Source of the DNA: DTU053 sp012520115
GTDB taxonomy: Bacteria; Bacillota; Clostridia; Oscillospirales; Acutalibacteraceae
Reading direction: 5' to 3'
Assembly (NCBI GenBank): GCA_050953725.1
Contig: JBMNNB010000003.1
Location: forward strand, 558,001 to 622,000
Length of the DNA stretch: 64,000 nt
This document shows, one piece after another, positions 53,920 to 61,772 of this stretch (the stretch's first letter is position 1; each line of letters begins with the position of its first letter). The notes under the pieces are model-generated. The model did no database searches and was not told the DNA's origin. It was given only the letters and a program-made list of their open reading frames with translations. The translations under genes were made by a program, and so were the position numbers.

Positions 53920-54055
53920 ACTTCTTTCCGTAGTTTTGTTCGGAGCCGAAGGCCCCGGTCAGGATGGTTTCGAACTGACCGGCTTTATAAGGAGACCTGT
54001 TATGCAGCCCGTTCCGAGCCGAAAATTCATAATCAGCCATTTTTCCTTATAAAAC
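53920..54055 (-). promoter_or_regulatory. Structured queT leader, candidate preQ1 riboswitch
   Basis: From the predicted start near 54055, UUUAUAAGGA (54044-54053) pairs perfectly with UCCUUAUAAA (53984-53993), closing a region with inner stems. Next comes an 8-bp hairpin CCGGUCAG/CUGACCGG (53955-53982). A GGGGCC/GGCUCC hairpin (53942-53956) overlaps it by two bases. An A-rich ACAAAACUA tail precedes the weak ribosome site. The setting is right for a preQ1 riboswitch (class III is known upstream of queT in Ruminococcaceae), but I could not match a class consensus from memory. Confidence 0.5.
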
Positions 54056-54062
54056 TGCTTTC

Positions 54063-54091
54063 ATTATATCAGCAAAAGAAATACCCGTCAA
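54063..54091 (-). promoter_or_regulatory. Sigma-A promoter of queT
   Basis: On the minus strand TTGACG (54086-54091), 17-base spacer, TATAAT (54063-54068). Confidence 0.75.
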
Positions 54092-54190
54092 CGAAAACCG
54101 TTCAAAATTACCATATAATCGCCCCTGATTTTATTGAAAATAGGCAGATTTAACTATGTTTTCCTGCATTTTACTGAAAAAGCGGCGGGC

Positions 54191-54219
54191 AAAAAACAAA
54201 TGGGAGCAATAATGCCCCC
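54191..54219 (-). terminator. Intrinsic terminator of the aldo/keto reductase gene
   Basis: On the minus strand GGGGGCA pairs with TGCTCCC with one mismatch, followed by ATTTGTTTTTT. Confidence 0.7.
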
Positions 54220-54267
54220 ATTCTATCAGAAACTAAATGTGGATTATGTCATTTTCTCCTGTCGGAA

Positions 54268-55119
54268 TCAGAACCTTGCTTCGTTCGGGTCGCCGCCGAG
54301 CCTGCCGTAAGCGCTTATGGCGCTTATCCTGCCCATATCCTCGTCGGAAAGCTCGAAGGAGAATATATCGGCGTTCTCTGCAATATGCAGAGGATTAATT
54401 GAGCGAGGCAGGGGAAGAATATCCCTCTGAAGCAGCCATCTGAGGGTGACCTGAGCGCTTGATTTGCCGTACTTTGCGGCAATACTTTTAAGCACCGGGT
54501 CGTCCATGCATTTGCCCTGACCGAGGGGACTCCATGCCTCAACCACAATGCCCTGGCTGTGGCAGTACTGAACCGTGTCGGCCTTATTGTAGCCGGGGTG
54601 AATCTCTATCTGGTTTACCATGGGTACGATTTCGCAGCAGTCAAGCAGCACCTCAAAGTGGTTTTCAAGGAAGTTGCTGACGCCGATAGCCCTTATCCTG
54701 CCGTCCTTATAGAGCTTTTCAAAGGCACGCCAAGTCTCGCAGACAGCCGTCTGCCAGCTGTCCTTAAAGTCCTTTGCCATGGGCCAGTGGATGAGATAAA
54801 GGTCAAGATAGTCGAGTCCCAGTCTTTCCATTGTGGCGTCAAAGGCTGCGAGTGTCGATTCATAGCCCTGCTCACTATTCCAGAGCTTGCTTGTGACAAA
54901 GATTTCACTTCTGGGTACGCCGCACTCTTTTATAGCCTGACCTACGCCTTCCTCGTTAAAATAAATCGCAGCGGTGTCAACATGGCGGTAGCCCGCCTTG
55001 ATTGCCTCTTTAACCGCATTTACGACGGTCTCGTCGCCGGGAATTTTCCATGTTCCGAAGCCCACGCAGGGGATTTTTACGCCGTTACTGAGTACAAATG
55101 TATCCTTTAAGCTGTTCAT
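54268..55119 (-). CDS. Aldo/keto reductase
   Basis: This encodes 283 residues from the ATG at 55119 (GGGAGG upstream). The catalytic tetrad is D48, Y53, K78 and H111 (HVDTAAIYF, TSKLW and LYLIHWP), and the NADPH pocket is completed by LPRSINP near the end. It reduces aldehydes or ketones such as methylglyoxal or 2,5-diketo-gluconate in this subfamily. The substrate is not determined. It is a single-gene unit with its own terminator. Confidence 0.93.
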   Translation of the reverse strand: MNSLKDTFVLSNGVKIPCVGFGTWKIPGDETVVNAVKEAIKAGYRHVDTAAIYFNEEGVGQAIKECGVPRSEIFVTSKLWNSEQGYESTLAAFDATMERLGLDYLDLYLIHWPMAKDFKDSWQTAVCETWRAFEKLYKDGRIRAIGVSNFLENHFEVLLDCCEIVPMVNQIEIHPGYNKADTVQYCHSQGIVVEAWSPLGQGKCMDDPVLKSIAAKYGKSSAQVTLRWLLQRDILPLPRSINPLHIAENADIFSFELSDEDMGRISAISAYGRLGGDPNEARF

Positions 55120-55257
55120 GGTAAGCCTCCCTTTTAAGTTTTCCTTTAAGATTGCTCTTTTTTCATTATAGGGTTGAGGCAATTAAAAGTCAACCGACGA
55201 AGCGGGTCGAAAAAAGGTGTATGAAATGGATTAAAGTGGAAATATTTTCAATTTTGA

Positions 55258-55286
55258 TTGACAAGAAAAAAAGAATGATATATAAT
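55258..55286 (+). promoter_or_regulatory. Consensus sigma-A promoter of the CorC-type gene
   Basis: TTGACA (55258-55263), 17-base spacer, TATAAT (55281-55286): a perfect match to consensus. Confidence 0.85.
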
Positions 55287-55377
55287 ACGCTGTACAATCG
55301 CCATAATAGTATGCTTTTTCCGAAAGAACCCGTTTTGCATATACTGTATTGAGCGACTGTGCAATTTACTAATTTTG

Positions 55378-55393
55378 AAAGGAGCACTCCTTT
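55378..55393 (+). promoter_or_regulatory. Hairpin covering the ribosome binding site
   Basis: AAAGGA-GCAC-TCCTTT forms a perfect 6-bp hairpin that buries the ribosome site of the CorC-type gene, one base before its ATG. Confidence 0.5.
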
Positions 55394-55394
55394 A

Positions 55395-56882
55395 ATGGAC
55401 GACCCGGACCCTGGAAGTACATTTGGTCTTCTGAGCGCAGGAGCCAATCTCCTGCCGCAGCTTTTGAATGCTGAAAGAGTCACAACCGACGGCATATTAT
55501 TAAAGCTGTTCATTCTCTTTATGCTTATTTTAGTCAACGCATTCTTTGCGATGTCTGAAATAGCAATCGTATCACTTAGCGACACCAAGCTCGAAAAGCT
55601 TGCGTCGCAGGGGCACAAGAAGTCACTGCAGATTCTTGCCCTTACCCAAAACTCTGCAGTATTCCTATCCACAATTCAAATCGGCGTAACCTTAGCAGGC
55701 TTCTTAACAAGCTCCTCGGCAGCACAGTCATTCGCACCGATGCTGGTTCAGCTTGTACAGCCACATCTGCCCGACTCGGTCCCGCTGGGACTGTTAAACG
55801 GCATAGCGACCGTACTGATTACGCTGATAACCTCTTACTTCTCCCTTGTTTTAGGCGAGCTTGTCCCGAAAAAAATCGCACTGCAAAAGCCTGAGCAGGT
55901 CTCCTACTTCGTAATCGGCTTTCTGACCTTTGTTTCTAAGGTCTTCAGGCCCTTTGTAAAGGTACTCGTGCTCTCAACAAACGGCATAGTGCGTCTTTTC
56001 GGCATTGACCCGAACGCTAACGAGGACACCGCCAACGAGGAAGAAATCCGCATGATGGTCGATGTGGGCGAGAAAAAGGGCTTTATCGAAAACTCACAGC
56101 GTGAGATGATAAACAACATCTTTGAGTTTGACGACATCGACGCAGGCGACATTATGACCCACAGGGTCGACATGGTTGCGGTAGAGGCAGACGAGCCGAT
56201 AGAGGCCGTTCTGGAGTCCGCAATCGAGGAGGGATATTCGAGAATCCCCGTATACGACGACGAGCCGGACAATATAATCGGCATAGTCTATGTAAAAGAC
56301 CTTTTACGGTATGTGGGCACCGAAATCCCCAAAGGCAAGACGATTAGAGAAATTATGAGGGAGGCATACCTCATCCCCGAGTCAAAGCGCTGCGGCGAGC
56401 TTTTCACAGAGATGACCGAAAAGCGTGTCCAGATGGCAATTGTCGTCGACGAGTACGGCGGCACCGCAGGCATAGTCACAATGGAGGACCTGCTTGAAGC
56501 AATCGTGGGCAACATCCGTGACGAGTACGACATTGAGGAAGAGGATATCGCAAGGATAAACGATACCACCTTTACGATAGACGGCATAACCGACATCGAC
56601 GAGCTCGGCGAGCTGACGGGTACACACCTGCCCGAGGGCGACTATGACACCGTAGGCGGATTTATCATAAGCCAGCTGGGTTACCTGCCCGCAGACGGCG
56701 ATTTGGACACGGTGGAATACAAAAACCTTCGCCTTACTGTCCTCAGTGTGGAGGATAATAAGCGAATCGACAAGATTAAGGTTGAGATTCTGCCCAAGGA
56801 CGTAACCGACGAGAACGGCGACGAGCTTAAAGATGACGACACAGCCGAAGAAAACGGCAAATCAAAAAAGAAAAAGCAGTAA
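55395..56882 (+). CDS. Hemolysin/CorC-family protein with DUF21 and CBS domains
   Basis: This encodes 495 residues from the ATG at 55395. It has a DUF21/CNNM transmembrane domain (about 25-205; FFAMSEIAIVSLSDTKLEKL), a CBS pair (about 225-345; DIMTHRVDMVAVE, YSRIPVYDDEPDNIIGIVY) and a CorC_HlyC domain (about 370-465). The C-terminus is a charged tail. These proteins are linked to Mg2+/Co2+ efflux or homeostasis; haemolysin is a historical name. It has the strongest promoter in the window but a sequestered ribosome site. A terminator follows. Confidence 0.93.
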   Translation: MDDPDPGSTFGLLSAGANLLPQLLNAERVTTDGILLKLFILFMLILVNAFFAMSEIAIVSLSDTKLEKLASQGHKKSLQILALTQNSAVFLSTIQIGVTLAGFLTSSSAAQSFAPMLVQLVQPHLPDSVPLGLLNGIATVLITLITSYFSLVLGELVPKKIALQKPEQVSYFVIGFLTFVSKVFRPFVKVLVLSTNGIVRLFGIDPNANEDTANEEEIRMMVDVGEKKGFIENSQREMINNIFEFDDIDAGDIMTHRVDMVAVEADEPIEAVLESAIEEGYSRIPVYDDEPDNIIGIVYVKDLLRYVGTEIPKGKTIREIMREAYLIPESKRCGELFTEMTEKRVQMAIVVDEYGGTAGIVTMEDLLEAIVGNIRDEYDIEEEDIARINDTTFTIDGITDIDELGELTGTHLPEGDYDTVGGFIISQLGYLPADGDLDTVEYKNLRLTVLSVEDNKRIDKIKVEILPKDVTDENGDELKDDDTAEENGKSKKKKQ

Positions 56883-56893
56883 AATGCAATAAG

Positions 56894-56923
56894 GAGGGGA
56901 TGAACTGCATCCCCTCTTTTTTT
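56894..56923 (+). terminator. Intrinsic terminator
   Basis: GAGGGGATG pairs with CATCCCCTC around AACTG, followed by seven T residues. Confidence 0.92.
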
Positions 56924-56966
56924 ACTGCAAAAAAGCCGGCTGTAGGCAATATGCTGCTGCCATGTA

Positions 56967-56995
56967 TTGACATTTTTTCTATTTATGGTTATTAT
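56967..56995 (+). promoter_or_regulatory. Predicted sigma-A promoter of the dockerin-repeat gene
   Basis: TTGACA (56967-56972), 17-base spacer, TATTAT (56990-56995). The leader of about 120 nt contains a tiny ATG-to-TAA frame after AAAGGAG near 57028-57047. Confidence 0.7.
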
Positions 56996-57123
56996 ATGCA
57001 TAGATTGGTTTAGAAACAAAATAAAAGGAGATGATTAAATTGAGGTAAGTATTATAATGCTTCACTTTTCACCTGTACTGTAAGCTTCTTAGTAGAAATT
57101 AAAATTATCGAAGGAGATTTAGT

Positions 57124-58270
57124 ATGAAGAAATTCATATCCGTTCATTCTTACATTAACAATTATTACATCTTTAACAATTCCTGCATTCGCCGTAGCTG
57201 AGACCGATGAAGTTTCAAAATTGGATTACGACCCGTCTTCCATTCTGATTATCATTAAGGCGGACGCAGATATTGATGATGTATTCGGGTACATGGATTT
57301 CGGCAAGAAAAACGAAGCTTACATCAGTTCGACAGTCAGAGGTATCCCGATGACCGTAACCGTCCCGACCGATGAGGATTACGGCAAAATAAACGAGTTT
57401 TATAAAATCAGTCTTACCAAAGAAGGGGAAGCCAAGCTCGATGAGCTTATAGCCGAGCTTGAAAAGAACCCTTATATAAAAGCGGTAAGCAAAAACTATT
57501 ACGGTGAATTATACGACAGCCCGTACGAAAGCTACTTTAAATATCTGCTTACGGAGAGTACAGTTATTCTCAAAAGCTCCTCCACCTTAAACGAGCTGAA
57601 GGAAGGCAAGGTAAGCGAACGCTTTTTTGAAAGGGAAATGCCCCTCGACAAAAACGAGTGGAACAGTTTCAAAGCTGCCCTTGACGAAGGCAGGGTGCAG
57701 GCCGCCGTAAAGGGTGAGGAAACAGATGCGGATACTCTACTGCCCACGGGAGCGGTTTTGTCCTATGAAAAGGACGGTCAGAAGAAAGAGTACACCGTAA
57801 TACTTTTAGGCGACATCAACTGCGACGGCAAGGTAACCGCCGCCGACGCAAGGCTTGTACTAAGACACGTGGCGAAGCTGGAGGAAATCGACGAGCTTTA
57901 CCCCTACACAGCGGCGAACCTTAATAAATTTGACAGGCTCGATTCTAAGGACGCCCGCTCCATACTGCGCATTGTCGCAAAGATCGGCGTTGAGCATGAC
58001 TATGTCTGGGAGCTTGCGTTAATCACATATAGCTGGAATTACTGTCCGAGCGTCCGTGTTTCCGTCAGCGACGCATATAAGTCAAAGGTTGAGAACATGA
58101 CGTCTTTAGACTATATTGAAAGCGTTGAGGCGGATGAAGGCTCAGGCAGCTACAATGTCAATCTCAAAGCACCTTATCTGGATAACCTGATGCGCCTAAG
58201 ATTTGAATGCAGGGACATCCCCGGCATTAAGATTGAGGAAAAGGGCAATTACGGCTTCCTTTTCGGGTAA
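57124..58270 (+). CDS. Exported protein with dockerin-type repeats; frameshift in the signal peptide
   Basis: The long frame (in frame from a TTG at 57221) lacks a secretion signal. An ATG at 57124, with AAGGAG upstream, starts MKKFISV in another frame; skipping one base at 57145 continues as ILTLTIITSLTIPAFA and joins the long frame. A normal signal peptide with an AFA cleavage site is thus split by a single extra base. The mature part has a dockerin type I pair: DINCDGKVTAADARLVL at about residue 200 of the long frame and a second, weaker copy (DSKDARSILR) after it. Dockerins bind cohesins in cellulosome-like complexes. Other regions are unrecognised. It could be a real pseudogene, a phase switch or an assembly error. 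Confidence 0.72.
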
Positions 58271-58319
58271 ACGCCGCATAAAGACCGCCTTCCTGTTGAG
58301 CCTTCACAAACAATAAAGA

Positions 58320-58751
58320 TTGTCGGTGAGTGAACTGAAATATAAAGAACTTGCATTGAAAATAGCAAAATCCGCTCACAAGGGGCAGTGCGACAAAGGG
58401 GGCGTGCCATATATCAATCATCCGCTCAAAGTTGCCTCGGCCTTTGAGGATGAGACGAGATATGTAATAGCCCTGCTTCACGATGTTGCGGAGGACTCCG
58501 ACGTGACTGTAAGCGACCTGATTGACCGGGGCTTTCCCCCTGAAATAACGGATGCTCTGACCGCCATAACCAGATGCGGCGAGAGCGACGAGGACTATTA
58601 TAAAAAGGTAAAGTCAAACACCTTGGCCGCTCAGGTAAAAATCGAAGACCTGAAGCACAATATTGATTTGTCGAGAATCCCGAATCCTACTCAACAAGAC
58701 TATGAACGGACAGAAAAGTATGAGCAGGCAAAGAGATTTTTAGAAGCCTGA
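58320..58751 (+). CDS. Small HD-domain hydrolase (RelA/SpoT-like, alone)
   Basis: This encodes 143 residues. HD motif: YINHP His, LLHDVAEDSD, and KIEDLKHNID, as in the hydrolase half of RSH enzymes. It may be a small alarmone hydrolase (Mesh1-like) degrading ppGpp, or another phosphohydrolase. Start is uncertain: TTG at 58320 or GTG at 58326; neither has a strong ribosome site. A terminator follows at 58775. Confidence 0.82.
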   Translation: MSVSELKYKELALKIAKSAHKGQCDKGGVPYINHPLKVASAFEDETRYVIALLHDVAEDSDVTVSDLIDRGFPPEITDALTAITRCGESDEDYYKKVKSNTLAAQVKIEDLKHNIDLSRIPNPTQQDYERTEKYEQAKRFLEA

Positions 58752-58774
58752 GCGCATTAAACACCCAAATAAAC

Positions 58775-58805
58775 AAGCGGACGGGAAAACCCTGTCCGCT
58801 TTTTG
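58775..58805 (+). terminator. Intrinsic terminator
   Basis: AAGCGGAC with an inner GGG pairs with CCC and GTCCGCTT (one bulged T) around AAAA, followed by TTT. Confidence 0.85.
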
Positions 58806-58849
58806 CTGTCGGATAGACAGATATATCTTATTATCCGCTCGTCTTATTC

Positions 58850-59260
58850 GTCGGTGTCGTCGGTTCCCGTCACCGAAAGCGCAATTTCGCCCCCTACCCT
58901 GCGTGCGTCTTGCCTTCCCCTCCCCGCAGCGGGGCAGTCGGCGGGACGGGCGGTGTCCCCTCTCCCCTGTGGCGGGGCGGGGTGTTCCTGCTGGTTCGGG
59001 GTGTCCTCCCTGCGGCAGCGTGCTCTCTCCCACACGTCAGGGTGCGGGGTTGCCTCCCTGCGTCGGGCAATTCCCCCCTTGCAGCGGCGGGGACGGGCAG
59101 CCGGGCGGGTGGTGCTGCTCCTGCGGTGTGGCAGGGTGTCCTCCCTGCGTCGGGCGGGTGGTTTGTTTACATCTCCGCTCGTCGGGCAGTCGGCGGGGCT
59201 GGAAACATTGCCCGTTCAATGTCCGACGGGTTTTGCATGTATACTGACTCAACCGCTGCG
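58850..59260. repeat. GC-rich non-coding repeat island D
   Basis: About 410 bases between convergent genes, built of variants of CTCCCTGCGTCGGGC and GCAGCGGGG. It includes TTTACATCTCCGC followed by CGTCGGGCAG, which recurs in island E and at the gerB 3' end. Open frames occur in several phases without ribosome sites. No gene seen. Confidence 0.7.
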
Positions 59261-59264
59261 AGCG

Positions 59265-59615
59265 TTACTGTCGTAGTACTTTTTCCATGGCCTTGCCCTT
59301 TGCCAGTTCATCAACCAGCTTGTCGAGCCATCTGATTTTCTGCATGAGCGGGTCCTTGATTTCCTCCACACGGTGACCGCAAATCACGCCTTTGATTTTC
59401 TCTGCATTGGGGTTCATCTGCGGCGCCTCTTTAAAGAAGGTTTCGTAATCTGCATTTTTCTCAAGCTGTGCCTGTAAGCCCTGTTCGTCATACCCCGTAA
59501 GCCAGCAGATCACCGTATCAACTTCGGCCTTTGTGCGACCTTTGCGCTCTGCCTTTTCGACGAGCAGCGGATATACCCTTGAAAATGCCATTTTAAATAC
59601 ACGTTCGTTTGTCAT
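59265..59615 (-). CDS. DUF2200-family protein
   Basis: This encodes 116 residues from the ATG at 59615 (AGGGAGGGG upstream). The whole sequence fits DUF2200: FKMAFSRVYPLLVEKAERKG, a VDTVICWLTGYD block, NPNAEKIKGVICGHRVEEI and KIRWLDKLVDEL. The family is widespread in bacteria and uncharacterised. It is flanked on both sides by repeat islands D and E. Confidence 0.9.
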   Translation of the reverse strand: MTNERVFKMAFSRVYPLLVEKAERKGRTKAEVDTVICWLTGYDEQGLQAQLEKNADYETFFKEAPQMNPNAEKIKGVICGHRVEEIKDPLMQKIRWLDKLVDELAKGKAMEKVLRQ

Positions 59616-59743
59616 AAAGAATCCCCTCCCTTTTGTTCCTGTCCGTATGTCTGTTAATACGCAGCACATAATTCAGAATGTTTTGATGCCTGATATTAAT
59701 ATAGCCCGTGAACCTGCAATAAATCAAGCTGCTCAAAATAAAT

Positions 59744-59763
59744 GTGACCGTCTCGGGACGGTC
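59744..59763. terminator. Hairpin between DUF2200 and island E
   Basis: TGACCGTC pairs with GACGGTCA around TCGG. The flanking T tracts are weak, so it is only a possible terminator for leftward transcription from gerB. Confidence 0.4.
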
Positions 59764-59764
59764 A

Positions 59765-60400
59765 TTATTGGCGGGGCGGGCGGTTGGGAGACTTGCCTTG
59801 CCCTCCCTGCGTGGTGGGGTTGCCCTCTGCTGGGTGGAGTTGTCTCCCTGCGGCGGGCAGTCCCCCCCACGGCGGGGCATTTTACATCACTGCTCGGCGT
59901 GGGGGCGGGACTTGTCGGCTTAGGCGGCGGGCGGCGTGTCCCTGCTCGCATATTCTCTTTGCGCAGCGGGCGGGTTTCCCTCCCTGCGTGGGGCGGGTCA
60001 ACCTCCGTGTGGGGGCGGGCGGCGGGTAATTTTTCGTCTCTCCCCTTCCCCCGCTTTGGGTCGGGGTTTCCTCCCTGCGTGGGGCGGTCGACGGTGCGGT
60101 TTTGTGTCGTTCCCCCTCCCTGCGTGCGGCGGGTCAACCTCCGTGTGGGGGCGGGCGGCGGGTAAATTTTTCGTCTCTCCCCTTCCCCCGCTTTGGGTCG
60201 GGGTTCCTCCCTGCGTGGGGCGGTCGACGGTGCGGTTTTGTGTCGTTCCCCCTCCCTGCGTGGGCGGGTCAACCTCCGTGTGGGGGCGGGCGGTTGGGAG
60301 ACTTGCCTTGCCCTCTCAGCGTCGGGCAGTCCCCTCCCTGCGGCGGGGCATTTTACATCTCCGCACGGCGGGGGGTGCCGGCGGGGCCTGCGGAACCTGC
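59765..60400. repeat. GC-rich repeat island E, reaching into gerB
   Basis: About 635 bases. A tandem unit of 135-136 bp starts at 59997 and 60133, with a partial third at 60268. A module starting CGGTTGGGAGACTTGCC occurs at 59781 and again at 60291 (510 bases apart), each followed by a GGGCAGTCCCC and CGGCGGGGCATTTTACATC segment. The last copy runs into the 3' end of gerB. The rest shows no gene. Confidence 0.8.
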
Positions 60401-61528
60401 CGGTCCGGCGGGCTTAGCCGCCGCTGGCTTCGGCGGTTTTTGTGGCTTCAGGCCGTTCTTTCTTATATAAACTTCGCCGAAGATGAATAAGAGAAGCGGC
60501 ACCGCAAGCTGGAAGGGCAGGGCGAAGTAGGCATAATACTGCACGAACTCGAACATTTCCATGGTACTGTGGACATGAAGGAGCGCAAGAGCGAAAGCCA
60601 TAAGCGCCGACGGCGCCACCATTGCCTTGTAGTCCTGAAGATTCAATAGACTTTTCAGCCCCTTTGACGCAGCCAAAAGGCAGACTGCGATTTTCACAAT
60701 TCCCGCAAGCTGGAAGTTTGTTGATATCGAGCCCTCAATCCTCGACAAAAAGTCCCCCGCCTCGACAACTCGAGCGGTGACAAAGGACGGGAAGTAGTTT
60801 ACCTCTATCATTTTCTTTCCGAGCAGTGTCAGGTTTCTTAGCACAATATTTTCAAAAATGACGAAAGAGAAAAGCAGGGCGCCCAAAAATATCCCCTTGT
60901 TCTTTCTCTCACCGGGGAAGGAGCAGCCAATGCACAGAAATACAATCGTTTCCGCATAGGGGAAGGTGATTATCTGAAAGGAAGTAAAAAGGATTTCCTT
61001 AAAGGGAAATTCCATGACCGGCAAAAGGGTGTCAAGCTTCATCTGGTTAAAGGAAATAATCAGTATAAACCCTATCACGAGCAGCACAATGAGAATCATA
61101 ATAACCGACCACTTGCCGATTGCCCGCGGGCCGCTTCTGGCAAGGTAGGCGGTGGTTATGACAAGCAGAATCAGTATGGGCACCTGCGGGGTTTCGAGCA
61201 TGGTGCCCACCTGCGTAAACTCGGAGTAATTCCTCAGCACCAATGCCGCAAGGTAGAGGCTGTACCACACAAGCAGCACGGTGACGATTTTTCCGAAAAC
61301 CTTACCGAAAAGAATCTCGGAAATCTCGAACAGGTTTTTATTGGGGAAATTATCAAGGATTCTCGCATACATCAGAAACAGCGGCACCGTCAGGACGGAT
61401 GCAAGCAATATGGCTATCCATATGTCCTGTCCCACGTTTGAATTGATTCCCATTACCACGCTGCTGCCGAAAGTAAAAAGCGTTATGGCAACGATGGCCT
61501 GATTCCGGCTCATGCTTTTGGTTTCCAT
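60353..61528 (-). CDS. gerB: Spore germination permease, GerAB/GerB type
   Basis: This encodes 391 residues with about ten membrane helices in the APC-superfamily layout of GerAB (NQAIVAITLFTFGSSVVMG start, then NLFEISEILFGKVFGK). It forms the germinant-binding part of the receptor in the spore inner membrane. The last about 25 residues (rich in Ala, Gly and Pro, ending PRRAEM) are encoded by sequence of repeat island E, and the TAA stop lies in its TTTACATCTCCGC module. It is the fourth gene of the operon, after a small ORF. Confidence 0.92.
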   Translation of the reverse strand: METKSMSRNQAIVAITLFTFGSSVVMGINSNVGQDIWIAILLASVLTVPLFLMYARILDNFPNKNLFEISEILFGKVFGKIVTVLLVWYSLYLAALVLRNYSEFTQVGTMLETPQVPILILLVITTAYLARSGPRAIGKWSVIMILIVLLVIGFILIISFNQMKLDTLLPVMEFPFKEILFTSFQIITFPYAETIVFLCIGCSFPGERKNKGIFLGALLFSFVIFENIVLRNLTLLGKKMIEVNYFPSFVTARVVEAGDFLSRIEGSISTNFQLAGIVKIAVCLLAASKGLKSLLNLQDYKAMVAPSALMAFALALLHVHSTMEMFEFVQYYAYFALPFQLAVPLLLFIFGEVYIRKNGLKPQKPPKPAAAKPAGPAGSAGPAGTPRRAEM

Positions 61529-61545
61529 CGGGTCACCCCTTCAGG

Positions 61546-61764
61546 TTATTTTTTTACATCCACAAAAATATCGATTACCTTCTGAAGCAGCTCTGCAACG
61601 GTCGTATAGTCCGAATAAAAGACATAGACCGTCGCCATGGCGAAGCTGATTGCTATAAAGGCGAAATAGAACCCCTTGCCGAGCTTGCTTTGCGCTCTCA
61701 GCACCGTCATGGCATCGATTGTTACAAATGCCGCAAAAAAGAGAATTATCATCAGATACTGCAT
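61546..61764 (-). CDS. Small membrane protein in the germination operon
   Basis: This encodes 72 residues with two membrane helices (about 3-18 and 30-48). Its ATG at 61764 is 8 bases after the gerC stop, with AGGTAGG upstream, and gerB starts 17 bases after it. I do not recognise a family. Its place and spacing make it a real operon member. Small extra membrane proteins in ger operons (GerD- or GerAD-like) are known, but I see no specific similarity. Confidence 0.78.
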   Translation of the reverse strand: MQYLMIILFFAAFVTIDAMTVLRAQSKLGKGFYFAFIAISFAMATVYVFYSDYTTVAELLQKVIDIFVDVKK

Positions 61765-61772
61765 AAAACAAC

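Noticed and set aside
53714..54040. Open frame across the queT leader
   Set aside because: It overlaps the structured leader and the queT start and lacks a ribosome site; it is a shadow of the leader.
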